From positions 1 to 64,000 of the forward strand of contig CAVQJU010000018.1 of the NCBI GenBank assembly GCA_963712905.1: a DNA stretch of 64,000 nt, written 5' to 3'. The stretch comes from CAVQJU01 sp963712905 (lineage in GTDB: Bacteria > Acidobacteriota > Vicinamibacteria > Vicinamibacterales > CAVVIG01). The position numbers and the translations under genes were made by a program. The notes beneath the pieces were generated by a model, which worked only from the letters and a program-made list of their open reading frames with translations, was not told where the DNA came from and ran no database searches. Positions 25,960-33,647 of the stretch are shown here, piece after piece (within the stretch, counting starts at the first letter, position 1; each line of letters opens with the position of its first letter).

Positions 25960-27234
25960 TCACATGGGTGGCGGGGAACCCGACGTCGATCTGTAGGACC
26001 AGAGCGACTTGAGGATCACGACAAAGCACCCGATACTGATCAACGAATAGACAAGGGGCGTCTGCTCCACCGCGTACAACTCGCGCACGGCCCTTGCGAG
26101 TCGCGGCGGGTGCTGCCCATAGAGACCGTAGATATTGAGAGACTGGACGATCAGGAGAATCTGGCTCGCCGCCATGAATGACAGCGGCAGCCGCGCCGCG
26201 AAAAGAACCAGAAAGACGCTGCCCAGGAACATGTGGTTCTCGTGGGCTGACGTCATGATGAATGGCACCACGACGCTCGCAAAACCAAAGATTCTCGCGA
26301 ACCTGTCGCTGATAAGCGGTTCACCCGCCCGCTCCATCCGGGAGACGTGAAGGCCAATCAGTCCCAGAACACTTCCGGCCGCCAGGTATTTCGCGGACAC
26401 GTACGGCAACACCTGGATCTGGTCGCTGATTGAATTAATCGCATCGCCCGGTTTCTTCATCACGTAGGCGATGGGATACCACATATTGGTCATTTGCGCC
26501 GTCAGCACCGGCATCACGTTCGTGACGTTCAAGTAACTCAATGGGAGGACGTCCGCGGCCCTGTAGCCGAGCGCCGACCACAGCGAGATCGTGAAATACG
26601 CTTCATAGCCGAGGAATACGAGTATCGGGAACACCATCATGCCCAGCGGGCGCGCATTCCTGGTTCGGGCGTAGTGGACGACTCCATACATGAACGAGGC
26701 AATCAGCAGGATCTGCGCCTGGGGCTTCATCAGGAAGGCAAGGGCCAGCGGGATGCCGGCGATGAGGTAACGTCCCGCGGTGTCCCGGCCCAATAGATAG
26801 ACGCTGAGCAATGCGAAGAACGTGAACTGGAAGTCGATATACCCCAATGAGAATACCGACAAGAACCATGGATGGAGCCAGTACAGCAGCGCGTACGCTG
26901 GATGTGATCCCTGCTGCCTGAACCACAGAGACAGCAGGCAGAACGTACCCGCGTCGAACACGAGATTGGACAGCTTGAAAATCGGGACAAAGGCCCAACC
27001 CGATCTCACCTCAATCCAGGTGCAGAGTTCGAACACCTGATACTGAAGAGGAAAGTAGATGCCGTGGTACGTGCGCGGGAGACCCGATGCGAGCGCCTGC
27101 TGACCCCAGTCGTGATAGGCGTTCATGTCGTCTGTCCCGATGTAGAAAAGCATGCGGTATCTGACGATGACGCCGACAAGGAAGCCGAACGCGAGCAGAA
27201 TGGTGGCCGCTCGTCCGGCTGTGGGCCGCGTCAT
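25960..27234 (-). CDS. Polytopic GT-C-like membrane protein
   Basis: This protein of about 424 residues has ten or more hydrophobic helices and an extracytoplasmic acidic motif YIGTDDMNAYHDWGQQ after helix 1. Also present is PLQYQVFELCTW and, later, TSAHENHMFLGSVF, a conserved His loop. The pattern fits GT39/GT87/ALG6-like enzymes that transfer sugars from lipid carriers. Its base composition is somewhat less GC-rich than that of its neighbours. The start is ATG 27234 or GTG 27246; neither has a strong ribosome site. It stands alone, with tRNA-Pro on one side and a VOC gene of the same strand on the other (16-bp gap). Confidence 0.72.
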   Translation of the reverse strand: MTRPTAGRAATILLAFGFLVGVIVRYRMLFYIGTDDMNAYHDWGQQALASGLPRTYHGIYFPLQYQVFELCTWIEVRSGWAFVPIFKLSNLVFDAGTFCLLSLWFRQQGSHPAYALLYWLHPWFLSVFSLGYIDFQFTFFALLSVYLLGRDTAGRYLIAGIPLALAFLMKPQAQILLIASFMYGVVHYARTRNARPLGMMVFPILVFLGYEAYFTISLWSALGYRAADVLPLSYLNVTNVMPVLTAQMTNMWYPIAYVMKKPGDAINSISDQIQVLPYVSAKYLAAGSVLGLIGLHVSRMERAGEPLISDRFARIFGFASVVVPFIMTSAHENHMFLGSVFLVLFAARLPLSFMAASQILLIVQSLNIYGLYGQHPPRLARAVRELYAVEQTPLVYSLISIGCFVVILKSLWSYRSTSGSPPPM

Positions 27235-27250
27235 CTCAGGAGTCACGAGG

Positions 27251-27616
27251 CTAGGCGCTCGAAAGCATGAACTGGTTGCCGTCGGGATCCTTGAACAACG
27301 CGAACGTGCCCCACGGCTCCTTTTGGGGAGGCATGACGAAGTCGACCCCTCGCGCGACGAGCTCCTGATACGTCTGCTCGACGTTGCTGCACGCCAGGGC
27401 GCCGTTGAATAGCGTTCCCGGCTTCAGTCCCTGCTCACCAAACATGAACAGCACGACCTTGGTGTCCGACGACCCGATCCTGAGCTCGATCCACCGCTGG
27501 TTGTCGTCGAACGGCTGATCGGTGAGCACCCGGAACCCGACAACTTCGGTCCAGAACTTGAGTGCCCGGTCCTGATCGGACGTCGGAATGCTGATGAACT
27601 TGACGTGGGAGATCAT
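27251..27616 (-). CDS. Small VOC-superfamily (glyoxalase/bleomycin-resistance-like) protein
   Basis: This 121-residue protein is a single-domain vicinal oxygen chelate protein. MISHVKFISIPTSDQDRAL, FWTEVVGFRVLTD, a middle RWIELRIG and the closing ALFKDPDGNQFML all match family landmarks. The usual first metal ligand His is at residue 4, and a Glu sits in WIEL. Such proteins act as dioxygenases, isomerases or drug-binding resistance proteins. It is transcribed away from the HTH gene at 27694 with an AT-rich dyad between them, suggesting control by that regulator. Confidence 0.82.
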   Translation of the reverse strand: MISHVKFISIPTSDQDRALKFWTEVVGFRVLTDQPFDDNQRWIELRIGSSDTKVVLFMFGEQGLKPGTLFNGALACSNVEQTYQELVARGVDFVMPPQKEPWGTFALFKDPDGNQFMLSSA

Positions 27617-27669
27617 GCCCGAGAGCTAACCATACGGGCACAGACCGCGCAAGGCTCTTCTTTATCGTA

Positions 27670-27686
27670 ATAGTATTTATTACTAT
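27670..27686. promoter_or_regulatory. AT-rich operator-like dyad between divergent genes
   Basis: ATAGTA and TACTAT are perfect inverted half-sites around a TTTAT spacer. This 17-bp block stands out in a GC-rich genome. It lies 54 bases before the VOC start and 8 bases before the HTH gene start, where it could both serve as an operator and overlap the HTH promoter (TAGTAT resembles a -10 box). Confidence 0.5.
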
Positions 27687-27693
27687 AGGCGGC

Positions 27694-27987
27694 GTGGGAC
27701 AGTTCAGGATCGACTCGTACGTGGTGGATACCCTGATGCCGGATCTCGTCCTGCACGACCACCAACCGTCTGCATTTCTCGTGTACCTGCAACTCTGGTA
27801 TCGATCCGCGTTGGGAAGGGGCCGCGTGCGCATGAGTCACCAGGAAGTCGCTGACGCCACCGGCCTGTCGAAGAGCGCCGTCCAGGCCGCGATGCGGACG
27901 CTCACCCGGCGCCGGTTGATTCGCGCGACACGGGAGTCGTCCACCGCCGTGCCGCAATACGCCGTGCTCCGCCCCTGGAAGCGATAG
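27694..27987 (+). CDS. Small winged helix-turn-helix regulator
   Basis: This 97-residue protein carries one helix-turn-helix at about 47-80 (MSHQEVADATGLSKSAVQAAMRTLTRRRLI), followed by a short wing-like tail (TVPQYAVLRPW-like AVPQYAVLRPWKR). The pattern is close to MarR/GntR/replication-initiator wHTH domains. The N-terminal 45 residues contain no recognisable ligand domain. GTG 27694 is the only start that retains the N-terminal strand. It lies beside an AT-rich dyad and is divergent from a VOC gene. The next gene follows by 14 bases. Target and ligand are inferred only from position. Confidence 0.7.
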   Translation: MGQFRIDSYVVDTLMPDLVLHDHQPSAFLVYLQLWYRSALGRGRVRMSHQEVADATGLSKSAVQAAMRTLTRRRLIRATRESSTAVPQYAVLRPWKR

Positions 27988-28001
27988 CACGAGTCCACGA
28001 C

Positions 28002-28664
28002 ATGAACGCGGGGACACAGGTGCGAAATCGTGTGGCCACGATCGCGAGGACGAAGCCTCTCGAGGCACTGGAGCTTGCGAAGCAGATCGACGATCCGTGG
28101 TTTCGATGCCAGGCGCTCAGCATCGCTGCGGTCCACGCGCTTGATGAGCGCGCGCGGAAGCGCGCCATCGACGAGGCATTGTCCGCCGCGAACGACCTGC
28201 GCCAGCCGAACCGTGCCGTCACGGTGTCCGCCTGGCCCGTCAAAGCTCTTGTCCTGGCCGGCCAGATGTCCAGCGTCGCGTCTGAGGTAGAACGGCTGCT
28301 GGGACTGATTTCGACTGAACCAAGCCCCGTTCGCCGCGCCGATGCCCTGCGCTTCCTGCTCGGGGCCGTCAGCACCGCGCCGGGGCCTGTCGCCAGCCGC
28401 GTCGCGCGTGAATTCGCAACCGCGTGCCTCGAGCCGCTTGTCAACGGCAAGCGAAACACGAAGGGCGAATCGAACCTCGAAACGTGCCTTCCAGGGATCG
28501 CTTGCATCGATTCCAAGCTTGCCCAAGGCCTGCTGGCACGGCTGACACCGTCGCGATCCGAGCGGGCCGCGCGGGCGTTGCAGGCGGCAAGGAATGTTCC
28601 ACTGAACGAACTCCTCCCGTGGCCCAACCTGGGCGCGGACGCAACGACCCGCGATCACGCATAA
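28002..28664 (+). CDS. Alpha-helical protein of unknown function
   Basis: I do not recognise a family in this 220-residue protein. It is almost entirely helical and rich in Ala, Arg and Leu, with loosely repeated two-helix units such as KPLEALELAKQIDDPWFRC and QALSIAAVHALDERARKRA, reminiscent of HEAT/TPR-like repeats. There is no signal peptide or membrane segment, so it is probably cytoplasmic and may bind proteins. It follows the HTH gene by 14 bases, suggesting co-transcription. Its stop overlaps a TAAAAT box that may drive the receiver gene downstream. Confidence 0.6.
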   Translation: MNAGTQVRNRVATIARTKPLEALELAKQIDDPWFRCQALSIAAVHALDERARKRAIDEALSAANDLRQPNRAVTVSAWPVKALVLAGQMSSVASEVERLLGLISTEPSPVRRADALRFLLGAVSTAPGPVASRVAREFATACLEPLVNGKRNTKGESNLETCLPGIACIDSKLAQGLLARLTPSRSERAARALQAARNVPLNELLPWPNLGADATTRDHA

Positions 28665-28668
28665 AATG
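28663..28668 (+). promoter_or_regulatory. Candidate -10 box for the receiver gene
   Basis: TAAAAT overlaps the stop codon of the helical-protein gene and lies 35 bases before the receiver ATG at 28704. No good -35 match; position and AT-richness are the only support. Confidence 0.3.
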
Positions 28669-28703
28669 CAGGCCAACGCGCAGCATCCGGCCGCGGCCCT
28701 TCA

Positions 28704-29087
28704 ATGACACAACCGATATCCCGCCGCGTTCTGGTCGTTGATGATGACGAAGGGATCCGCCAATTCGCCGAACGGGTGCTGGTGAGCGGTGGCTACGAGG
28801 TCGTAACCGCGTGCGATGGACCAGACGCGCTTCGGCTTGTCGCAGCCCAACCTCGGTTTGACCTCTTTGTCATTGACGTGATGATGCCGGTCATGCGCGG
28901 CGACGAACTGGCACGGCGTCTTCATGACCGTGACCCTGAGACCAGGGTGCTCTACTTTACCGGCTATGCCGATCAGTTCTTCGCGACGCGTCCGATGTTG
29001 CGGGAAAACGAAGAGGTCCTTGTCAAGCCGGTCACCGTGGGAGCATTTCGCGAGGCTGTGTCGCGTCGTCTCCAGGCAAGGGAGTGA
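28704..29087 (+). CDS. Stand-alone response regulator receiver domain
   Basis: This 127-residue protein is one REC domain with no output domain. The acidic pocket is Asp13-Asp14-Asp15, the phosphorylated residue is Asp58 in FDLFVIDVMMP, the switch Thr is Thr86 in YFTGY, and the conserved Lys is Lys108 in VKP. It should be phosphorylated by a histidine kinase or by a hybrid kinase, and act by protein contact, like CheY or Spo0F. No kinase lies beside it; the one kinase in the window is at 47351-49405. It is followed by an unrelated hypothetical gene after 30 bases. Confidence 0.92.
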   Translation: MTQPISRRVLVVDDDEGIRQFAERVLVSGGYEVVTACDGPDALRLVAAQPRFDLFVIDVMMPVMRGDELARRLHDRDPETRVLYFTGYADQFFATRPMLRENEEVLVKPVTVGAFREAVSRRLQARE

Positions 29088-29117
29088 CAGGCCGCAACAG
29101 GGCTCAACAGGGCGCAA

Positions 29118-29777
29118 ATGGACTCGCGTATGACCGGCAACAAGAAGCAATCGAAGGGACAGACTGTAGTGGTCGGCGTGGCCGATCACAACGGGTGGGC
29201 CGTCCTCGTCTCTGCTGCGGCAGTGAATGGTGTGCCGACGGTCATCGATCGACGGCGTGTGAGCCTGATCGAAAAGGGCGTGCCCAGCCAACCGTATCAC
29301 CACGAGACGCTGGCTCTCAGTGACGCCGAGTCCGAACAGTTGCTGCGCAAGGTCAGGCGGTCGATTGCCTCGTGCACAGCGCTCGCGCTTGACCACCTCG
29401 CGGCCGATCTGTCGCCGCGGTATCGAGTGGCGGCCATTACCATTCGACAACCGCCGCTCGCGGATCTGCCGGCGACGATTGGAGAGGTTCACCGTTCCTA
29501 CTACGCAACGTGCCGGGCAGATGGCAGGCTCTATCACTCGGCGATTTGCCAGGCGGCTCGTGAGTGCGACTGGAAAGTGATGCTTCATCCTCGCGGGGAT
29601 GAAATGGCGATCGCCGCCGCGGCACTGCAGGCGAGTACACATGATGTCGAACGATTCGTGAATGGTCTCAAGGAAACACTGAAGGCGCCATGGACGGCGG
29701 AGCACCGCGACGCTTTTGCTGCGGCGATTGGCAGGCTGGGGAAACAGTCACGACTCCGTATTCCGCGAATTGATTGA
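29118..29777 (+). CDS. Conserved hypothetical protein, possibly RNase H-like fold
   Basis: I do not recognise this 219-residue protein. It opens with a beta hairpin (TVVVGVADHNGWAVLVSAA) with a single Asp, which faintly resembles the first two strands of RNase H-like/actin folds, and has later segments VAAITIRQPPLADLP and WKVMLHPRGDEMAIAAAAL. No catalytic set can be proven. No signal peptide. The start is ATG 29118 or ATG 29130. It ends four bases before the DinB start at 29782, so the two may be co-expressed. Confidence 0.55.
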   Translation: MDSRMTGNKKQSKGQTVVVGVADHNGWAVLVSAAAVNGVPTVIDRRRVSLIEKGVPSQPYHHETLALSDAESEQLLRKVRRSIASCTALALDHLAADLSPRYRVAAITIRQPPLADLPATIGEVHRSYYATCRADGRLYHSAICQAARECDWKVMLHPRGDEMAIAAAALQASTHDVERFVNGLKETLKAPWTAEHRDAFAAAIGRLGKQSRLRIPRID

Positions 29778-29781
29778 AACG

Positions 29782-30309
29782 ATGGACGACAAGGGATCCC
29801 TGCTCAGGCACTTTCTCGGAGCGCTCGCCTACCGGACGCAGAAGGCGTTACGCGATGCACCGGCCGACTTTGGGCGATTCCGCGCGGCCGGAGCCGTGCG
29901 CACGCCGTCGGAGCTCGTCCGACACATGACGAGTGTGCTCGGGTATGCGCGGGCCTGTTACGTCGGCGGAGCGTATCGCCCGGATGTTCTGCCGGCGCTC
30001 GAGGACGAGGTCAGCCGGTTTCACGGCATGCTCCAGGATCTTGCCCAACACATCGACGCGGGAACTGAACTTCGCGACGGCATGACGCCGGAGCGATTGC
30101 TTCAAGGGCCGCTGGCTGACGCCATGACACATGCCGGCCAGCTGGCAATGCTCCGGCGCCTGGCGGGCTCCCCCGTGCCACCCGAGGACTTTTCGGTTGC
30201 GGACATCCAGGGCACGCGATTGGGGCCGGACCAGGCGGATCCGGTCAGCCCTGACGACGACTGGCCCGAGGCGCCGCCGACGTGGGCAGCACCGAAAGCC
30301 CCGGAGTAG
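29782..30309 (+). CDS. DinB-like four-helix protein
   Basis: This 175-residue protein fits the DinB/YfiT metal-binding four-helix bundle. Likely His ligands are in SELVRHMTSVLGYA and in DAMTHAGQLAMLRRL, spaced as in the family. DinB-like proteins include bacillithiol and mycothiol transferases and other thiol-dependent enzymes, but most are uncharacterised. The C-terminal tail (about 35 residues) is Pro/Asp rich. The start is ATG 29782; the upstream open frame only overlaps the previous gene. Two more DinB proteins lie at 31847 and 33648. Confidence 0.72.
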   Translation: MDDKGSLLRHFLGALAYRTQKALRDAPADFGRFRAAGAVRTPSELVRHMTSVLGYARACYVGGAYRPDVLPALEDEVSRFHGMLQDLAQHIDAGTELRDGMTPERLLQGPLADAMTHAGQLAMLRRLAGSPVPPEDFSVADIQGTRLGPDQADPVSPDDDWPEAPPTWAAPKAPE

Positions 30310-30327
30310 CTTCGGCAACGGAGGGAC

Positions 30328-31266
30328 ATGCCGACACCATTTGATCGACGCGAGTTCCTCGTCAGCGTGGCCGGTGCAGCAACAGCAGAGCTCTGGCCCT
30401 GGCCGGTTCGCGCGCAGGGAACGAAGACGCGACTTATTCTGCTCGGCACCGGCGGTGGACCGCGGCCGCGCAAGGCCAGTTCCGCGCCGGCGCAGGTGCT
30501 CCTGATTGACGATGCCGCGTATGTGATCGATTGCGGCGACGGCGTGGCGCGTCAACTCGTGCTGGCCAATGTGCCTTTGCCGGCGCTTCGGCATGTCTTC
30601 CTCACCCACCAGCATTCGGATCACAACGCCGACTACGGCAATCTGATCTGGCTCGCGTGGGCCGCCGGCCTGCGGACACGGGTCGACGCGTGGGGACCGC
30701 CGCCGCTCGAAAGGATGACCAGGCTCTTCTTCGAGATGAACGACTATGACATCAGGACCAGAATCGCAGACGAGGGCCGGCCCCCGCTCGTTCCTCTGGT
30801 CCACGTGCACGAACTGACCCGCGGTGGAGTGGTCATGCAGGACGAGCACGTCAAGATAACCTCCACCCTGGTCCGGCATCCACCTGTGGTGCCTGCGTTC
30901 GGGTATCGTTTCGACGCTCGGGACCGATCGATCGTCATCTCGGGCGACACGGCGCCCTCCGACGACTTGATCGCACTGGCTAAAGGCGCCGATATCCTCG
31001 TCCACGACGCGTTGTATCCGCCTGGAGTCGATCGCCTGGTTGCCGGCGTGCCCAATGCCACGACGCTCAAGGAGAGCATCCTGTCTCACCACACCACCGC
31101 GGAAGACGCGGGCCGTGTGGCGCAAGCCGCCGGCGTCAAGACGTTGGTCCTCTCCCATTTCGTGCCGCCCGACGATCCAGCCGTCACCGACCAGATGTGG
31201 ATCGATGCCGCCCGCACGCATTTCCGAGGCACGGTCATCGTCGGCAAAGATCTCATGGAGATCTGA
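30328..31266 (+). CDS. MBL-fold metallo-hydrolase with twin-arginine signal
   Basis: This 312-residue protein starts with a Tat-type signal (DRREFLVSVAGAATA) and is a metallo-beta-lactamase-fold hydrolase. The zinc motif THQHSDH gives HxHxDH at 94-99. Later ligands are the Asp in VISGDTAPS and the His in TLVLSHFVPP. The arrangement is the RNase Z/arylsulfatase-like branch, with LLGTGGGPRPRK at the entry of the fold. Export suggests a periplasmic hydrolase such as an aryl sulfatase or esterase rather than a tRNase. GGAGGG lies just upstream of ATG 30328. The GNAT gene follows after four bases. Confidence 0.87.
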   Translation: MPTPFDRREFLVSVAGAATAELWPWPVRAQGTKTRLILLGTGGGPRPRKASSAPAQVLLIDDAAYVIDCGDGVARQLVLANVPLPALRHVFLTHQHSDHNADYGNLIWLAWAAGLRTRVDAWGPPPLERMTRLFFEMNDYDIRTRIADEGRPPLVPLVHVHELTRGGVVMQDEHVKITSTLVRHPPVVPAFGYRFDARDRSIVISGDTAPSDDLIALAKGADILVHDALYPPGVDRLVAGVPNATTLKESILSHHTTAEDAGRVAQAAGVKTLVLSHFVPPDDPAVTDQMWIDAARTHFRGTVIVGKDLMEI

Positions 31267-31270
31267 GTCT

Positions 31271-31795
31271 TTGACCGAACAGCTGAACATCGCGATCCGG
31301 CGTGCGACACCAGCAGACTGGCCGGCCATCGTCGACATCAACGACTCCGCATTCGAGGGCCCTGGCGAATCGGCGTTGATCGGGGCGCTCGAACGATCGG
31401 GGCGACCGGTCATTTCGCTGGTGGCGCTGGCGGACGGCGTACCTGCCGGTCACATCTTCTTCAGCCCCGTCCGCATTCAATCTGCGGGCCCGCCGATTTC
31501 GGCGGCCGCGCTTGCGCCGATGGCCGTTTTCCCTCGCTTCCAACGCCGCGGCATCGGATCGCAGCTGGTCGACGCGGGCCTGATGGAATGCGCAAATCAG
31601 GCCTACCAGGTCGTGATCGTTGTGGGACATCCTCACTTCTACCGGCGGTTTGGATTCATGCCTGCGGCTGGCGTCGGCCTGGCGTCCGTGTATTCCGACG
31701 CGGGCGATGCGTTCATGGCTCTCGAGCTCACGCCCGGGGTACTCAGAGGGCGGGCGGGCGTCGTCGAGTATCCCGATGAATTCTCTCGCGTGTGA
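31271..31795 (+). CDS. GNAT-family N-acetyltransferase
   Basis: This 174-residue protein has the GNAT core: IRRATPADWPAIVDIND at the start, then AALAPMAVFPRFQRRGIGSQL holding the acetyl-CoA pyrophosphate loop (QRRGIG), and VIVVGHPHFYRRFGFMPA, the usual C-terminal motif. It resembles YhbS-type putative acetyltransferases, whose substrates are small molecules or proteins. TTG 31271 is chosen as start because the first strand begins right after it and GGAGA lies about nine bases upstream; no ATG is available before the core. It is tightly linked to the MBL gene. Confidence 0.85.
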   Translation: MTEQLNIAIRRATPADWPAIVDINDSAFEGPGESALIGALERSGRPVISLVALADGVPAGHIFFSPVRIQSAGPPISAAALAPMAVFPRFQRRGIGSQLVDAGLMECANQAYQVVIVVGHPHFYRRFGFMPAAGVGLASVYSDAGDAFMALELTPGVLRGRAGVVEYPDEFSRV

Positions 31796-31846
31796 GCATT
31801 GAGCGATCTCATTGATCGCATCGCGACGGCGACGTAAGCTCTGCGA

Positions 31847-32344
31847 ATGACCGCAATCGAAATCCAGTTGCACCTGCGCTACTCCGCCTGGGCCTCGCGC
31901 AAGCTGGTCGAGGCGGTGCGCGCCGTCCCGGATGCGGAGTTCGAGAGACCTGTCGGCATCTCGCACGGGAGCCTCTTGGGCACGCTCGCGCACATTTTCT
32001 GGGCCGACTGGCTATGGTTCACGCGGGTCGTGGAACCGGTGGAGACACCCGGCGGCACGCGTGAGGCGCTGGAGACGGCCTGGCCACAACTCCAGGACAA
32101 ATGGGTGACGTGGGCCGAGCTCCTGACCTATGCCGAGAGCAACCGGGTCGTGGAGTACACGTCGATATTGGACGGCAAGACGGCCCGCACTCCGGCGTGG
32201 CAGATCGTCATGCACGTCGTCAATCACGCGACGCTGCATCGCGGTCAGGTGATGGGCATGCTGCGACAGGCGGGGATAGCTCCCCCGCACACCGACCTGA
32301 TGAATTTCTACCGGGAACTCGCCGGAAAGGCGATCACGCCATGA
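31847..32344 (+). CDS. DinB-family protein
   Basis: This 165-residue protein is a clear DinB four-helix bundle. LLGTLAHIFWADWLWF and HVVNHATLHRGQVMGML supply the three expected His metal ligands, and the N-terminal LRYSAWASRKLVEAV is the typical first helix. Related proteins are thiol transferases or damage-inducible proteins of unknown reaction. The stop overlaps the start of the hydrolase gene (ATGA at 32341-32344), so the two are translationally coupled and probably used together. Confidence 0.9.
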   Translation: MTAIEIQLHLRYSAWASRKLVEAVRAVPDAEFERPVGISHGSLLGTLAHIFWADWLWFTRVVEPVETPGGTREALETAWPQLQDKWVTWAELLTYAESNRVVEYTSILDGKTARTPAWQIVMHVVNHATLHRGQVMGMLRQAGIAPPHTDLMNFYRELAGKAITP

Positions 32345-33351
32345 TGGATCGGAGAGAGTTCGTGGCTGCCGCCACGGCGGCGTTGGGCGCTCCGCTGGTC
32401 TCGGCAGCAGGTCAGAACGCCGCTCAGACTTCCGCTCTATCCTCGCCGCCGCTCCCGCCCGACAACGGGCTCTTCACGGGCTTCGACGCTCGATGGGTCC
32501 GCACTCGAGGGGCTGACATCTTCCTGCGGCACGGCGGTGAAGGCCCGCCGCTCCTGCTGCTGCACGGCAACCCGATGACGCATGCCTCGTGGCACAAGAT
32601 CGCGGGTCCGCTGAGCAGGCGATTCCACATCGTCGCGGCCGACCTTCGTGGCTACGGCGACAGCGTCGGCCCGGCAGATGGCGGCCCCAATCACATCAAC
32701 TACTCCTTCCGCACGATGGCGCAGGACCAGGTCGACGTGATGGCCGCGCTCGGCTTCGACCGTTTCTTCGTCGCGGGTCACGATCGGGGAGCGCGGGCGG
32801 CACATCGGATGGCGCTCGATCATCCCACCCGCGTCCGAAAAGTCGCCCTCCTGGACATCGTGCCCACGCGGCACGTGTGGACACAAACGTCGCGCGAGTG
32901 GACGCTGGCTTCCTGGCACTGGTCGTTCATGGCACAGCCGGAAGACATGTTCGAGCGCATGATCGCCTCGATTCCGGCCCGTGAGTTTGTGGTCCGCCAT
33001 CTCGGCCGGACTGGGCCGCCGGCATTTTTCGATGAACGGGCACTCAACGAGTACGTCCGATGCTTCACGAAGAAAACGATTCATGGCTCCTGTGAGGACT
33101 ACCGCGCCGCCGCCACCATCGACCTGGAGCACGACAACGCGGATCACGCGGCGGGCCGCAAGATCAGCGTGCCAACACTCGCGCTCTGGGGGCGCCGGAG
33201 CGGGGTCGGCAGATTTTATGACGTTGACATCCTGCCGGTCTGGCGCGAGGCCGCGACCGATGTCACTGGAGGCCCGCTCGAGACCGGCCACTACCTGGCC
33301 GAAGAGGATCCTCAGGCGGTCATTGCCGCGTTCGAGCGCTTCTTCGTTTGA
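32341..33351 (+). CDS. Alpha/beta hydrolase, fluoroacetate/haloacetate dehalogenase-like
   Basis: This 336-residue protein has an N-terminal Tat-like leader (MDRREFVAAATAALG) before an alpha/beta-hydrolase core. The nucleophile is Asp148 in AGHDRGARAAHRMALDHP, not Ser; the Arg pair after it matches the carboxylate-binding arginines of fluoroacetate dehalogenases. His193-Trp194 in ASWHWSFMAQP correspond to halide-stabilising residues of that family, and the catalytic His is in ETGHYLAEEDP. The segment WGRRSGVGRFYDV also fits. It should hydrolyse a haloacid or related ester or epoxide. An exported form is unusual for this family. It is coupled to the DinB gene upstream. Confidence 0.85.
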   Translation: MMDRREFVAAATAALGAPLVSAAGQNAAQTSALSSPPLPPDNGLFTGFDARWVRTRGADIFLRHGGEGPPLLLLHGNPMTHASWHKIAGPLSRRFHIVAADLRGYGDSVGPADGGPNHINYSFRTMAQDQVDVMAALGFDRFFVAGHDRGARAAHRMALDHPTRVRKVALLDIVPTRHVWTQTSREWTLASWHWSFMAQPEDMFERMIASIPAREFVVRHLGRTGPPAFFDERALNEYVRCFTKKTIHGSCEDYRAAATIDLEHDNADHAAGRKISVPTLALWGRRSGVGRFYDVDILPVWREAATDVTGGPLETGHYLAEEDPQAVIAAFERFFV

Positions 33352-33412
33352 TCGGTCTCTTCCTTCATGTTACTTTCCAAGCCCATTGTCGGCGGCACCC
33401 CAGGAGGCTACC

Positions 33413-33613
33413 GTGGCAGGCGTCAGATCCATTCTTGCGACGCTCAAGCAGGAAGAAAAGAAGCTGGTTTCCGAGCTGAAGAAGATCCGCTCGGCGATAT
33501 CGACCCTCGAGTTCGGCAGCGGCGGCGGTGCTCCGAAGGAAGCGGTGATTCTCGTCAGGCGGGGAAAGCGCACGGTGTCTGCAGCCCGGCGCAAGGCGGG
33601 GAAGAAGAAGTAG
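33413..33613 (+). CDS. Small basic coiled-coil protein
   Basis: This 66-residue protein starts at GTG 33413, with a very good AGGAGG (33402-33407) fixing the start. It has a heptad-like helix (SILATLKQEEKKLVSELKK), a Gly-rich hinge and a basic tail (RRGKRTVSAARRKAGKKK). The Lys/Arg-rich tail resembles histone-like or nucleic acid-binding tails. No known family is recognised. It stands between the dehalogenase-like gene and the third DinB gene. Confidence 0.65.
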   Translation: MAGVRSILATLKQEEKKLVSELKKIRSAISTLEFGSGGGAPKEAVILVRRGKRTVSAARRKAGKKK

Positions 33614-33647
33614 AACGGTCGATCGTTCCTCGTGTTGCTCTCCGGCA

